A stretch of 64,000 bases of DNA, taken from NCBI RefSeq assembly GCF_000002995.4, contig NW_025062477.1:3506649-3570648 (forward strand). Direction: 5' to 3'. Both the position numbers and the translations under genes were made by a program. A model generated the notes under the pieces. That model was not told the DNA's origin. It saw nothing but the letters and a program-made list of their open reading frames with translations, and made no database searches. The number at the start of each line of letters is the position of its first letter. Position 1 is the first letter of the stretch. The DNA comes from Brugia malayi. Taxonomy: Eukaryota; Nematoda; Chromadorea; Rhabditida; Onchocercidae. Of the stretch, positions 41,001-51,375 are shown piece by piece.

Positions 41001-43010
41001 GATCAGGTGGACAACTTTCTGCATGTCCGTGACAAATGCACTGACCACCAATACTGATATCCTTGATAGCATAGAAGTAACGTCTTGTCACCGACAGATC
41101 CAATCTATTGCTCTTATCACGTCGATTGATAATCATTAAATCAGCGTTTAATGTACGTAAACTCATCAAGCGTAGACGTACATAACGAGCTCGAGTAAAT
41201 TGCTAAAGTTATGCATGAATTTAATGTTAGTTTTAATTTTTTTTTAAAAAAAAAAGCATTAAATTAAGCAGAAATAATTTTGTTCTAAAATATTTTAATT
41301 TTAAAATAATTTATGCTACCTGTAAAGTTTCAGATGCAGCTTCAGCAGATGGTCGTCCATTTACGAGTGAAGTATAAATCTCACCATTTTCTAACGGATC
41401 AAGTTTTGAATAGTATGATGTACATATTACCTGTACTTTTTTTTTTTTTTGAAAGGTTATATTTAAAAAAAAAAAAAAAAAAAAAACACACACAGAGAAT
41501 TTTAAGTGAAAACTTAATGATTAAATGAATGATAAATTGCATTTAAAAGCTATAAAACATTCTCATTCATAAATTATAATTCAAAAATTAAATAAAATTC
41601 ATTTCTATTATTTTTAATAAATTTAAATAATTTTTAATGAAAACCTCATCATCTCGTGTAAATCGTGGTACACCAGTGGTTGCTGGTACATTAAATTGTC
41701 GTAAGCATTCAGCATCACTAACTGCATAATATTGCCATGGTTGATAATTAATACCATCAAGTGATTTCTCCAAAATCCAAGTTCCAGGTCGAGGTGCAAT
41801 TGCACTTTTTATAATTACATACGCTACTTGATATTCCTTTAAATTAGCACTTTCATTTTTTTTTTCTTTTTTTTTTTTTAAATTAATTTCATTTTTTAGT
41901 TAAATAAAACTTAAGCTATCATTGTTTTCTATTTTTGATATTTATATTATTTCAAAAATTAATTATTATTCCTTTCAAAGCATTATGTTTTCTTTTTCTT
42001 TTAAATGTTAAATGTTAGGAAAAAAAAGAAAGAAATGATTGTGAAAAATCTCTGATGATGTTGGATAAAAATTTCAATTTCAAATTTTATTTCTAACTCT
42101 TGCATCATACATACAAAAAGAAATGACACCTGTCTCAGGTCAATGGTAATATTGACCCGTTCGTAATCAAGTCCATTAGCTAACGATGGACTTTGCCACC
42201 AACGTCGTGTACCATCAATTGCAAATTCAATTGGATGACGTTTCCGTACGTCATTTGCGTCACAAACGTCACATTGCGGTTGCCTACAGATTAGATTTAT
42301 TTAAAAATCAAAATAACAAAAAACTAACATAAAGGCTAAGAAAAAAAAGAGATAAATAATGATAATAAAAATATTCCCTTTTGAATATTTCTGAGAAAAT
42401 ATGATAGAAAGGAGATATTAAGAGAGAAATGTGGGAATTACTGAAAAAAAAAAAAAAAAAAAAGAGATACATTCTCTTTTGAATTTTCAAATATTAATAA
42501 GCAATAATTTTTTTTTAAATTTAAAATTTTAATTTTTTACATAAAATGCTGTATTCATCATATAATTGAAAACACCTGTTAAAAACATGCTCCACTAATT
42601 TGCAATAAATTTCACGATTATGTTGACCACAGGTAGCATCCGCATAAATTAGCGCATTTGTTGCCAAATTGAAAATTGTTGGAAAAAGACCATGCTCTGT
42701 ATAATAATTTTAATATGGAAAATATAAAAAAAGAATGGAAAATTTTTAAATTTCTAAAAAAAAAAAAAAAAAAAAAATCATTTCAAACATTTTAATTATT
42801 GAAAAATGAAAATATTTTTTTTTTTTTTTTTGTAATTAAAATTAAAATAAATATGATATAGTAATGAATAGCTCTAAGCTTACGTCCTTCTACAACAGCA
42901 AATTCCTGATAATTATCATAATCTTGATCTGCTCTTTCCGTATCACCAAAATAAACTGTTAGAATGATAGTAATTATAAATAAATATGATCGAAAGGCTA
43001 AACAGCCCAT
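19802..43010 (-). CDS. lam-3: Laminin alpha chain (alpha-1/2-like, LAM-3 type)
   Basis: Secreted basement-membrane subunit that assembles with laminin beta and gamma chains. Start at 43010 with a signal peptide ([20 protein letters not shown]). The N-terminal LN domain runs from about 42900 to 41000 (blocks with [23 protein letters not shown]). LE (EGF-like) repeats begin with [14 protein letters not shown] near 41010. The first L4 domain spans about 39170-37546 ([14 protein letters not shown]). A long LE run covers 37150-34000. The second L4 spans about 33900-32700. More LE repeats follow to about 31700, then an alpha-helical coiled coil (31700-28560). The LG region runs from about 28300 to the stop, ending [12 protein letters not shown]...DGCPFLN. 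Two L4 domains favour the alpha-1/2 (LAM-3) rather than the alpha-3/5 (EPI-1) architecture. Between LG3 and LG4 is an acidic, Thr/Asn-rich linker with five consecutive Asp. A possible trans-splice acceptor (TTTCTTATAG) lies near 43083. Over 35 exons; several introns carry junction-derived repeats. Confidence 0.95.
22390..23024. repeat. Intragenic duplication carrying a lam-3 exon end and donor
   Basis: The segment 22902-23024 holds the last coding bases of an exon (LTDFGPKK), its GTAAAC donor and adjacent intron. A diverged copy of it occurs at 22390-22512, in the next-but-one position downstream in the transcript. Both contain GACCAAAATCTGTTAAA and AAATATTTG...AAAGAGTTTACTT in plus orientation. 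The downstream copy sits in an intron and would be a 19-nt frame-breaking pseudo-exon. Confidence 0.85.
22584..22730. repeat. 29-bp tandem repeat that multiplies a lam-3 splice donor
   Basis: Five copies with exact 29-bp spacing. In minus orientation each reads GTAAGTTTTGATAATTTAGA then TATCAATCA. The first copy overlaps the last 20 coding bases (residues DDLDTNQ) of the exon ending at 22708 and its GTAAGTT donor, so the array started at the exon-intron junction. All but one copy keep GTAAGTT. Confidence 0.9.
37318..37550. repeat. About 24-bp tandem repeat that multiplies a lam-3 splice donor
   Basis: In minus orientation the repeated core is AATCCAGGTAGTTTA, alternating with ATCTAGGTAGCTTATTTA. 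The first copy is the real donor (ATCCAG, then GTAGTT) of the exon ending at 37546. Roughly ten imperfect copies follow in the intron, most retaining CAGGTAG. Confidence 0.88.
37738..38485. repeat. 150-bp tandem repeat, 5 copies, at a lam-3 splice acceptor
   Basis: Exact 150-bp spacing (matching positions 37741, 37891, 38041, 38191, 38341) and near-perfect identity between copies. The first unit includes the real acceptor (CTTTTTAG, exon start 37754) and the first 18 or so coding bases of the exon. The other four repeat that acceptor and those bases inside the intron. Each unit also carries TGACGTC and two TACGTA palindromes. The array is absent from the rest of the gene. Confidence 0.95.
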
Positions 43011-46000
43011 TTTTTTAATCCTAATTTTAGGAATTTCAGGACGATAATCTGCTGCTGCTCTATTTGATTATCCAATTGCTATAAGAAATAAATTTTATTT
43101 ATAATTAAATCTTTCTTCTTGTTATCATATTTATCATGATAATTTTAGCCTATTTTTGATTGGTGAAAAAATTTTAGTATAAATGATTTATTCAGAAATA
43201 TTACTTTAAAAAAAAAAAAAAAATGATAGTAAAATGATTTATTCAGCAAATGTTAAGTTAAAGTATACTTTTTTTTAAATGTATGCACATTTATTTGTTA
43301 AACATACTTTCATTTTTTATTGATATAATAAATTGTTCAATTTGTTAATTTAAACAAATAATAGTTTTTATCAGATTCTTAAATAAAATAAAATTTATAT
43401 AATTAAAAAAAAGTTTTATGGAAGAAATATGAGAAAATATGAAATAAATGAAAGCGAACTGTTATATGTACGTAAATTTATGCAACAATAATAAGAATTA
43501 TTCATTATCGAATTGTATTCTATCATTCATTCTTGGATTGCACTGCAAGAACAAAATGAAATGCATCAATGGAATGCGCAAAGTGACTGGGCGCAAGCTG
43601 TCACTGTTCATATGTATTTATGGTAATAAGCTTGTTTATACGTGTAAAAATTTACTTACTATTATTTAAGTAAATTAAGTGAAAAATTATAATTAACTCG
43701 AAGATTAAATTTGCAAAAAAAAAAAACTGATCATAGTACGATAAAAATAGCAAATGATAATGTTAAGGTTAGTTCGTTTATTTTAGGATTAATTAATTCA
43801 TCATTTTAAGACTAGTTAATTCATCATTTTAAGATTAATTAATTCATCATTTTAAGATTAATTAATTCATCATTTTAAGATTAGTTAGTTTGTCATTTTA
43901 AGATTAGTTAGTTTGTCATTTTAAGATTAGTTAGTTTATCATTTTACGATTAGATGATTTCAATTTATCAACAATTTTATTAATAGATGGAATAAAAAGA
44001 TTATCATAACTGATAACGAAAAAAAGTTTTTTTTTTTCTTTTTTTTTTTGCTGCAAATATACGATTGATAGATAATATTAATATGCAAATATATGATTGT
44101 TAGTATTAGCATATTAGCATGTTATGGTAGTATTGATAAAACCGGAAAAAAAGTGATTTGAGATAATCGATTGAACAGTAAAATGGGATTTGTGCAATGA
44201 TTCATAGTGTGTGAATGAAATGATATGTTGCTGGTACGTTTATATTAAGCTATCATTTCTATTTATCAATTTTGATTTTAATCAAAAAGATGGAAGAGAA
44301 ATTCGACTTCTCGAATTGATGATTCATTTTTGGTAAGATAAATGCATTTAGGCAGTATGTATGACTAATTAACAACAGTTGAATTAAATGCTTTTCAGTA
44401 TTTAAGTCGTCTGTTCAATTGAAAGAGCTTAAAATTTATTGATTATGCTTTGAATGCTTTTTGTCTTTCAAACATTTTAAAATCTTTACTATTATTAGTT
44501 AAATTTGAAAAATTGATTGCTCAAAAGTTAACACTTCTGATTGTTCTAATAATTAGAAGCAATATTATTTGATATGAATAAAAAGGATGGAATATTTATA
44601 GATTTGAAAATAAAATAACACTTTTATGCAAGAATTCAAAATTAGTAATTTATTAGGAAAAAAAAAAAACATAGAAAATTAGAAATTTGAAAATAATCAT
44701 AAATTGAAATGGTCTACACTCTCACTAGATAACTGTTCAAAATGCAAGCGATTACGAATTAGTTGCAACAATAAATTATAAACAAAAAAAAAAAGAGTGG
44801 TTATCTTGGCAGTAATCAATCAAATACCATCAATTGATAATCATCTTTCATTGGTTTTTAGGCAAAAGAAAAGAGTACATCAAAAAAAAAAAAAAAAAAT
44901 ACATTTAAAAAATAAAATAAAATAAAAAAAATACGATATACTCTTAAAAAATGAATGAAATAATTGAATAAGACATTTGGTAATACATTACACAACAACT
45001 GCCATCGATCGAATTACTGATTATTGTTTGAAAAAAAAAAAAAAAAGATTGTATGTTTTGGAGGGAGAATTTAATAGACTTAATAGAGCGTAAATAAAAT
45101 TAATATCTATTGAAATTTTATTAATATAATTAAATTTTATACAAATGATGAAGTGTATATTGCATAAGAATTGAATGGAAAGAATGTCATTTTTGCATGG
45201 AAAATAGGAAATAATACATACACCTTTCATATTGCAGGTGATTAATTAGGGTTAAGGAAGGCATAGTAAATAGACATTTGCCATACAGCACAAATGCTAC
45301 TTAAAGGATGGATGATGATGACATGCGAAGAAACAAACAGACGGACCAAATGACATTACAATGTACGACAACGACCTCTACTATGATGTGACAAAATGAA
45401 AGAGAACAAAGTTCTTCGAAAACGTAACGTATCGGTTTATTGAAAGAATGAGGATGAGATGTGAAATAGTAGAGACAGTAAGTACTTGCTTAGTAATCGT
45501 TTCTTCAATCATTTCACAAAAAAAAAAAAAAAAAAAAAAAAGAAAGAGTCAACATCTAGACAATAAATATATCGGCGCTTCTGTGTTCAACAACCCTCTT
45601 TCTTTCTTTCTTTCTTCATTTTCATCTCTCTATATCGACATTTATAATTCATGTTTACTGTCACTAAATGATTCAATTCTATTTAACCAAAACGCAAAAA
45701 AAAAAAAAAAAAAAAAAAAGTGAAACCAATGAATGTATTCATCTCTTTGAAGTATGCATTATATTATTAGCATCTGAGCACCTATCATTTCCATAAATAT
45801 TTCTTCTTTCGTTTTATGAACGTATATGTTTTTATTCAAATATCTTGTTAAAACTTTCAACGATACAAGTATAAGTACCCCGCAACTTAAAGCTTGCTTA
45901 AGGGAAACAAAAAAGTAAATAAACAAAGTGAAAAAAAAAATGCAAAACAACAAAATAAGCAAACAAATAAGTAAATTTACTTAGTTGAGAGTTATTGCAA

Positions 46001-46141
46001 TGAGGTAAAAATGTTCTTGAAAGTGACTTAAAAGAATAGATGTGAAGCTTAGACTTCGAGATGCAAATTGAATTTCAAGATCCCAAAATATTGCGTATTA
46101 TAGCTAAATACAATAAGAAAATATTCAATGGATAGATCTTT
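43011..46141. other. Intergenic: lam-3 5' flank and exo-3 3' flank
   Basis: No coding exon is recognised in about 3.1 kb. The lam-3 promoter and leader should lie just above 43010. A 23-bp tandem repeat sits at 43766-43953. Poly-A runs of about 20 occur near 45520 and 45700. The region 45270-45480 is slightly less AT-rich but has no long open frame. Confidence 0.55.
43766..43953. repeat. 23-bp tandem repeat, about 8 copies, upstream of lam-3
   Basis: The unit resembles CATCATTTTAAGATTAATTA then ATT, with later copies reading TTAGTTAGTTTGT. It lies about 0.8 kb upstream of the lam-3 start codon. Confidence 0.85.
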
Positions 46142-47786
46142 TCACAATTCAATTGTAAGACTCAGGGGACAGTGATCGCTTCCTTTGATTGAATGCAGAA
46201 TATCACACTTTTTCACTTTATTCATAATTCGCTCACTAACCACAAAATAATCGAGCCTGAAAATTACAAACTTTTGAAAGATATTCAGTAAACTTAAGTT
46301 AGCAAACATGACAGAAGATAGACTTGCACTTTTTTTTGGAAAAAGATAATTTAAAACAAATAAAATGAAAAAAAAAAAAAAAAGTACACCTCCAGCCGAC
46401 ATTCTTCTCTCTTGCATTGTGCATGTTTGACCAAAATGTATAGGCACCTTCTTTGTCTGGATTCAACCGACGAAAAACGTCCACAAATCCTGTAATGAGA
46501 ATTTTTAAATACAGAAATTCTACAGAGAAGTAACGGAATTTCATATAGGATTAAAGAATTTATTTTTTGTAGTTATGATCATCCTAACACTAAGGTAATA
46601 AATACCGGCATCAAGTAGTCGAGTAAAATCATTCCGTTCCTGATCTGTGAATCCAGCTGTCTTGTTACGATTCGTTTTTGGATTCGCCAAATCTAAATGA
46701 AAAATGAATTCACGAAAATGAATGATATTCTCTATAATTCTGGATTATTGAAAATATTCGAACTACCTACCAATTTCCTGATGTGCAACGTTTAGGTCTC
46801 CAACATATACAACAGGTTTACTTAAATCAAGTTTTTTAATAAAAGTGAGATAGTAATCATCCCAAATTTTCCGCTTGTCCAGATTCACCAAACCACGTCC
46901 ACTGTTCGGAACATAAGCGTTAATAAGATAATAACTTTCATATTCAGCAATAATAATCCGTCCTTTACCATTCCCATCTATATCACACTTGGATTTGTCA
47001 TCAAAACTATATGTTACCTAAAAATAGTATATGCATGAATGAACAAAAAAATTATGTTACATTTTTGTTTTATTTTTGAATTTTTGCATTAATGCAGTTT
47101 GAAGCGTAAAAATTTCACTTTTATTGGTTCCTCTTTTGTAAGCAACAATACACCGCCATGTCCCGATTTTTCTGAAGCATTTAGGAAAGTATGGTAGCCA
47201 TTTTGCAATTCACTTGGAACATCTACACATTTTGTCTCTTGTAGAGCAATAATATCCGGATTCTCTTCAACCAAAACTGAATGTCCATTCTTCTAAAGAC
47301 AAGCAAATTTAAAATGTTAATTAAAATTTTTTCTAATTAGTACATATCTTTTTCAAATATCAATTGCATTCATCGGATTAAACTTAAGCAGCACTAATTA
47401 TATACGAATGACAAGCTCTAATTTCAAGAACTACCTTTTAATTCTAAATAATAAGACCATATATGAATAACTCATCATATAAAAATAACTCTGCTTAAGC
47501 TACTTTTGAACACAATTTTTCTTTTTTTGAACTTTTGAACTTTCGCACATAAAATTAAATTGACCTTAATCAACGCTCGAAGTCCAGCAACATTCCAGCT
47601 GATAATTTTGATTTCTCTGCCACTTTTTTCAACTTTCTTCTTCTTTTTCTCGATGATACATTGCTCATTTTGCATCTCTTCATGTTCATTGTTCATATCT
47701 TTCTTATCATTGTTAACATTTTTAGTTGCTCCTTTCACTTTATCATCTCTTTCTCTCTTCTTTACTCGTCCACGTTTTGCAGGCAT
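46142..47786 (-). CDS. exo-3: AP endonuclease, ExoIII/APE1 family
   Basis: Base-excision-repair enzyme that cuts DNA 5' to abasic sites. The start codon at 47786 is one base behind the acceptor TTTGTTTGCAG, a likely trans-splice site. A lysine/arginine-rich N-terminus ([14 protein letters not shown]) looks like a nuclear localisation signal. Catalytic motifs in order: [10 protein letters not shown] (metal/active-site Asn); IALQETKC (metal-binding Glu); [11 protein letters not shown] (active-site Tyr); [10 protein letters not shown] (Asp/Asn); [20 protein letters not shown] (Asp); and IKGSDHCPL (Asp-His). Exons are near 47565-47786, 47110-47292, about 46770-47019, about 46605-46695, 46400-46490 and 46142-46259. 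All APE1 catalytic residues are present. It is divergent from wve-1, with about 650 bp between starts. Confidence 0.95.
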
Positions 47787-47885
47787 TCTGCAAACAAATA
47801 ATGCATGCAGTGTATATCAAACAATAATAACTTGCTTGATAAGCTTATCTACAAATGACATTCGTGTCACCACGTACAGTTAATA

Positions 47886-47972
47886 ATATAATCAAATTTT
47901 AGTTAGTAAATATACCGAAATTCATAATCAAATTTTAGTTAGTAAATATACCGAAATTCATAATCAAATTTT
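47886..47972. repeat. 43-bp tandem repeat, two copies
   Basis: The unit contains AATCAAATTTTAGTTAGTAA and ATATACCGAAATTCAT. A third partial copy runs into the GC-rich segment. Confidence 0.85.
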
Positions 47973-47978
47973 AGAAAT

Positions 47979-48147
47979 AGACGCGAAGAGAACAAAGTTT
48001 TGCTTTTCTCTTGGAGAAGGCGGTGACACAAACTACTCATTGACATGTCCCATCCAAATGTCCTTTCATCAGCCCAGGAACTGATCACCTTAGCAACCTG
48101 AATCTAAGCCTGTCTTACAGGTGGTTGGGCGAGAGTCTCGTTTTTTT
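47979..48147 (+). ncRNA. Possible structured ncRNA or SINE-like element (unidentified)
   Basis: GC-rich block in a very AT-rich setting. Hairpins visible on the plus strand include AAGAGAA/TTCTCTT, GACAT/ATGTC, CTTAG/CTAAG, CCTGT/ACAGG and CGAG/CTCG. The last is followed at 48141 by seven T residues, like a Pol III terminator. It matches none of the common RNAs I checked by eye (U1-U6, SRP, RNase P/MRP, spliced leader). It could instead be a non-coding first exon of wve-1, or a dispersed repeat. The strand is assumed from the T-run. Confidence 0.25.
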
Positions 48148-48436
48148 CCGGTGCCCCGGTGAATGGGGAGTTTTGGGAAGTATTTTGCTTGCTGTACTGC
48201 TTTTTCTCTTCTATACTTCTTCTTAGCTATTTGCTTGACAAAGTGATTGAATAATTTTGTTGATATGATTGAATTATCTTGTTGATATGGTTGTTTTATA
48301 AGAAGTTGATAAGTTGATTCTCATGGTTATTATATCACTGGAATGATTTACTGGATGAAAGAGACTAGAAAATATTACAGAATAGTTCCTAGCTAATAAT
48401 CAATTAAAATTAAATCAAATTAATACTTTATTTCAG

Positions 48437-50378
48437 ATGCCGCTAACTAGGCGTGCAATCTCACCGGTTAACGTAAGCCTTCATCGTTTGCCATCTTCAA
48501 TACAGCAAGATGAATTGGAATGCGTTGCCAATGGTACCTTAGCAAATCTAATTCGACAATTGAGTTCGTTAAGCCGACATGCTGAACATATTTTTGGTGA
48601 AGTTTATCATGAAGCTGTAAAATTGGATCATAAAACAAATACTTTATCGCAGAGAATTGAAAGATTAACGCATAAGGTGACACAGTTGGACTACACCCAA
48701 GAACAAGGTTTTTTTTTTTTTCTTTCTTTTTTAACTTTAAAGGTTGTATGGTTGAATTTGATAATTTGGAGAAAGAACTGAAGTGCATCGTTATCGGTAT
48801 TATAGCAGATTTTATTCGATAACGAATGTTCTTTGAACATTATCCTTCTAATTTTATATAATGTGATGGAAATTATATTTTAGTGTCACTTGAAGATTTG
48901 CATATGCGAAAACCATTCAAAAGTAGCTGTATAATTGATCAGCATACATTAGATCGTCAAACGTTACCTTCTGCTTTAGCAGAATGTTATGCTACTTGTG
49001 ATCCTCCACCTAATCTGGATGCTCTAAATCCTTATAGAGATGACAAGAAGAATGCACTTAGGTTAATTTTATCAGATGTTTTTTTTTTTTTTTTCTTTTT
49101 ACTGAATACGAAAGAAATTAATGAATATTAAAAAGTTCTTTGATATCATATAAAAATGAAAAGGAAAATTGCATGCATGTATTGCAGGTATTATACTGAT
49201 CCGTCATATTTCTTCGATTTATGGAGGCAAGAAATGTTGAAAGATGTTGGTGATGGACGACGTGGACGTTCCATTAGGTCACCAACTGAAAATAAAAGTC
49301 CTCGAAAGAAACGCAATCGTCAGCCTGTGACAAATAATATTGGAAGAGATTCCATTCCAAGGTTGAAACTTTACCGTTTTTACTTGCTTATATCTCTTTC
49401 TTTCTTGTATAATAAATTTCGTTCTGTAATGAAAGTATTTTCAGAGGTTTTCATTGTATTTTCAGATATTCTGTTGCATCACAACAGCGTTCTGCAGACA
49501 TCATGCATTTTCCAGCAGAATATCAAGCACCTCAGATAGTACATATTGATCAAGTTCGCGCACCGGCCGGAATGAGTGTACCCACAAATAATGGATACAC
49601 CACCACGATACCAATGACTTCAGTCGCGCCTTTTGTTTCACCCATCAAAGAGGCAAACTTTTTCGAATTTTTAAGAAACATTAAAGGAATATTAATGAGC
49701 TTATCTATTTGGTATGTAATTATGCTAGATTGCTTTGTTGTTCTTTTAAAAGTAAGTTAAATTTCAGGAATTGCCAGTTGTTCCAGCTGATAACCAAATA
49801 GCTAGTCAGTTGGCCGACATCGATTTGCAAGACGATGCTCTTTTGGAGGATGATCTTCCTCCACCACCACCGCCCCTCATGCATACCTCACTAGTTTGTC
49901 AAATGCCGTCTCCACCTACAATGCAGTATGTCGCTCCATCTTCTAATTCTATTCCACCTCCGCCTCCTCCTCCACCACCTATACCCGGTGTCACCTCCGC
50001 TGCAACAGCTACCCAATCGCCCGTCATTGTTGCATCTTTTGCTAATAAAGAGGAAATGAAAAACGAGACATCCGTTATTCAAGTTTCTGATACACGTTCG
50101 AATCTACTCGCTGAAATACAGTCTGGCATAAAACTCAAACAGGTAAAATAAACTATTTTGATCATCATTAAGCTGTGGAGCTTTCTTTTCTTTATGAAGT
50201 GCTAGATTTGACAAAATGTAATTTGTAGGTGCAAAGAAAAGAACAGGCAGCGGAAGAAAAAGCAGCTGCAGAAGCGAATGATGTTGCAGCCATATTGCGT
50301 CGTAGGATGGAACATATTTTGGGGCATTCCGATAGTAATAGCGAATCGCCAACAGATGATGATGAAGAATGGGATTAG
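48437..50378 (+). CDS. wve-1: WAVE/SCAR actin-nucleation-promoting factor
   Basis: Subunit of the WAVE regulatory complex that activates Arp2/3 downstream of Rac. The ATG directly follows TTTCAG. N-terminal WAVE homology domain: RRAISPVNVS, LANLIRQLSSLSRHAEHIFG, NTLSQRIERLTHKV (about residues 5-85). Then YTDPSYFFDLWRQEM and a basic stretch. Middle: proline-rich runs (PPPPPP; IPPPPPPPPPIPG). C-terminal VCA region: WH2 (SNLLAEIQSGIKLKQV), connector AAILRRRMEHILGHS and the acidic tail DDDEEWD, with the terminal Trp typical of the A region. Exons are near 48437-48706, 48885-49060, 49189-49361, 49465-49652 (end uncertain), 49768-50142 and 50229-50378. The fourth exon end may be a GC donor. A homologue is next to fdps-1 in C. 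elegans (R06C1.3/R06C1.2, from memory). Confidence 0.95.
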
Positions 50379-51375
50379 TTAATCTTATTCTCTTAACCTA
50401 CCATGGTAGCAACTGTGCCTTCTAGCCTTAGTAACTAAAATTGTTTTAGATGCAGTTTGAATCGGATAATCTGATCAAACTGGTCAGCAGAGAGAGTGGG
50501 GCTAGAATTAATTTATCCTCAAATCTTTTTTTTAAATATTATCAGTTATACGACTGATATTCTGATTAGTTACTGCGATTAAATACTCTGATTAGTTACT
50601 CAGATTAAACTTACATTAATAAAGTATGTAGTGTACTACATACTTGACCCGAAACATTGACCTTTTTATCGGCTTTTTAAGAGCATAGGTTTCATATATG
50701 TTTATATTGATTGTATATTAGCTGATAGAACGTAAGTAGTTGCTCTAACGAATAGATAATGGGTACTTTTTGACACTTTATTTTGTTTCATTCAAATCTA
50801 TATTTATTCTTATATGGAAAAATTTATTTTGTATGTTTTTTGTTAAATCGAAGAACAAAAAAGCTTAGTTATCGTCAAATGTGTTGTTATTCGATTATTT
50901 ATCCTAGTCCAAGCATTCTTAACTAGGTCATAGGTAGATACTAGCCATTATTCCACGTCTCGTGGCTGTACAAATAATGTTTAATTGTTTGATATTTCTA
51001 TTTTGGGCCCCTCTCTTAAATTGAGTTATTCAGTGATATTAATAATGTTGTTGCTGCTCACTGTAGTATTTGCAGTACGTAAATTATTGCTCCTTTTTTT
51101 TGGGTACTTAATTTACAGGTCCCTTCTTGTAAACAGCGCTTATGGACTTTTGTTATTGTTTTATAAATTTGTCATTAGTTTTTATATTAAATATATTTTG
51201 TTCCATGTGTTTCACATTTGTTGAAAACTGCTACAGAGTACTTCAGTTATTTTCGTCCTTAGCATCGTGACGTTATCGAAATATTTGAGTGGCAGTATAA
51301 TATCTTGTTTACACTCTCACACATTGTTTTCCCAAATATTGCTGTGTTCATAGTATTATCAAGAAGTTTTACAGT
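50379..51375. other. Intergenic: wve-1 3' UTR and fdps-1 upstream
   Basis: About 1 kb between two genes on the same strand. A polyadenylation-type AATAAA occurs near 50620. No other gene is seen. At the downstream end, TTTTACAG lies one base before the fdps-1 ATG, fitting a trans-splice acceptor. The gap is long for a classical operon. Confidence 0.6.

Larger units (their letters stand above)
47787..48436. promoter_or_regulatory. Divergent intergenic region between exo-3 and wve-1
   Basis: About 650 bp separate two start codons on opposite strands, so it should hold both promoters. It contains a 43-bp direct repeat (47886-47972) and then an unusually GC-rich segment (about 47979-48190). The wve-1 side ends with TTTCAG directly abutting its ATG. 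Confidence 0.6.

Noticed and set aside
43448..43669. 73-codon plus-strand frame upstream of lam-3
   Set aside because: AT-rich composition, no motif, no neighbouring exon to join.
48030..48060. Short resemblance (CATCCAAATG) to part of 7SK RNA
   Set aside because: Ten matching bases only, without the rest of the 7SK 3' hairpin or the 5' GATC motifs in order.
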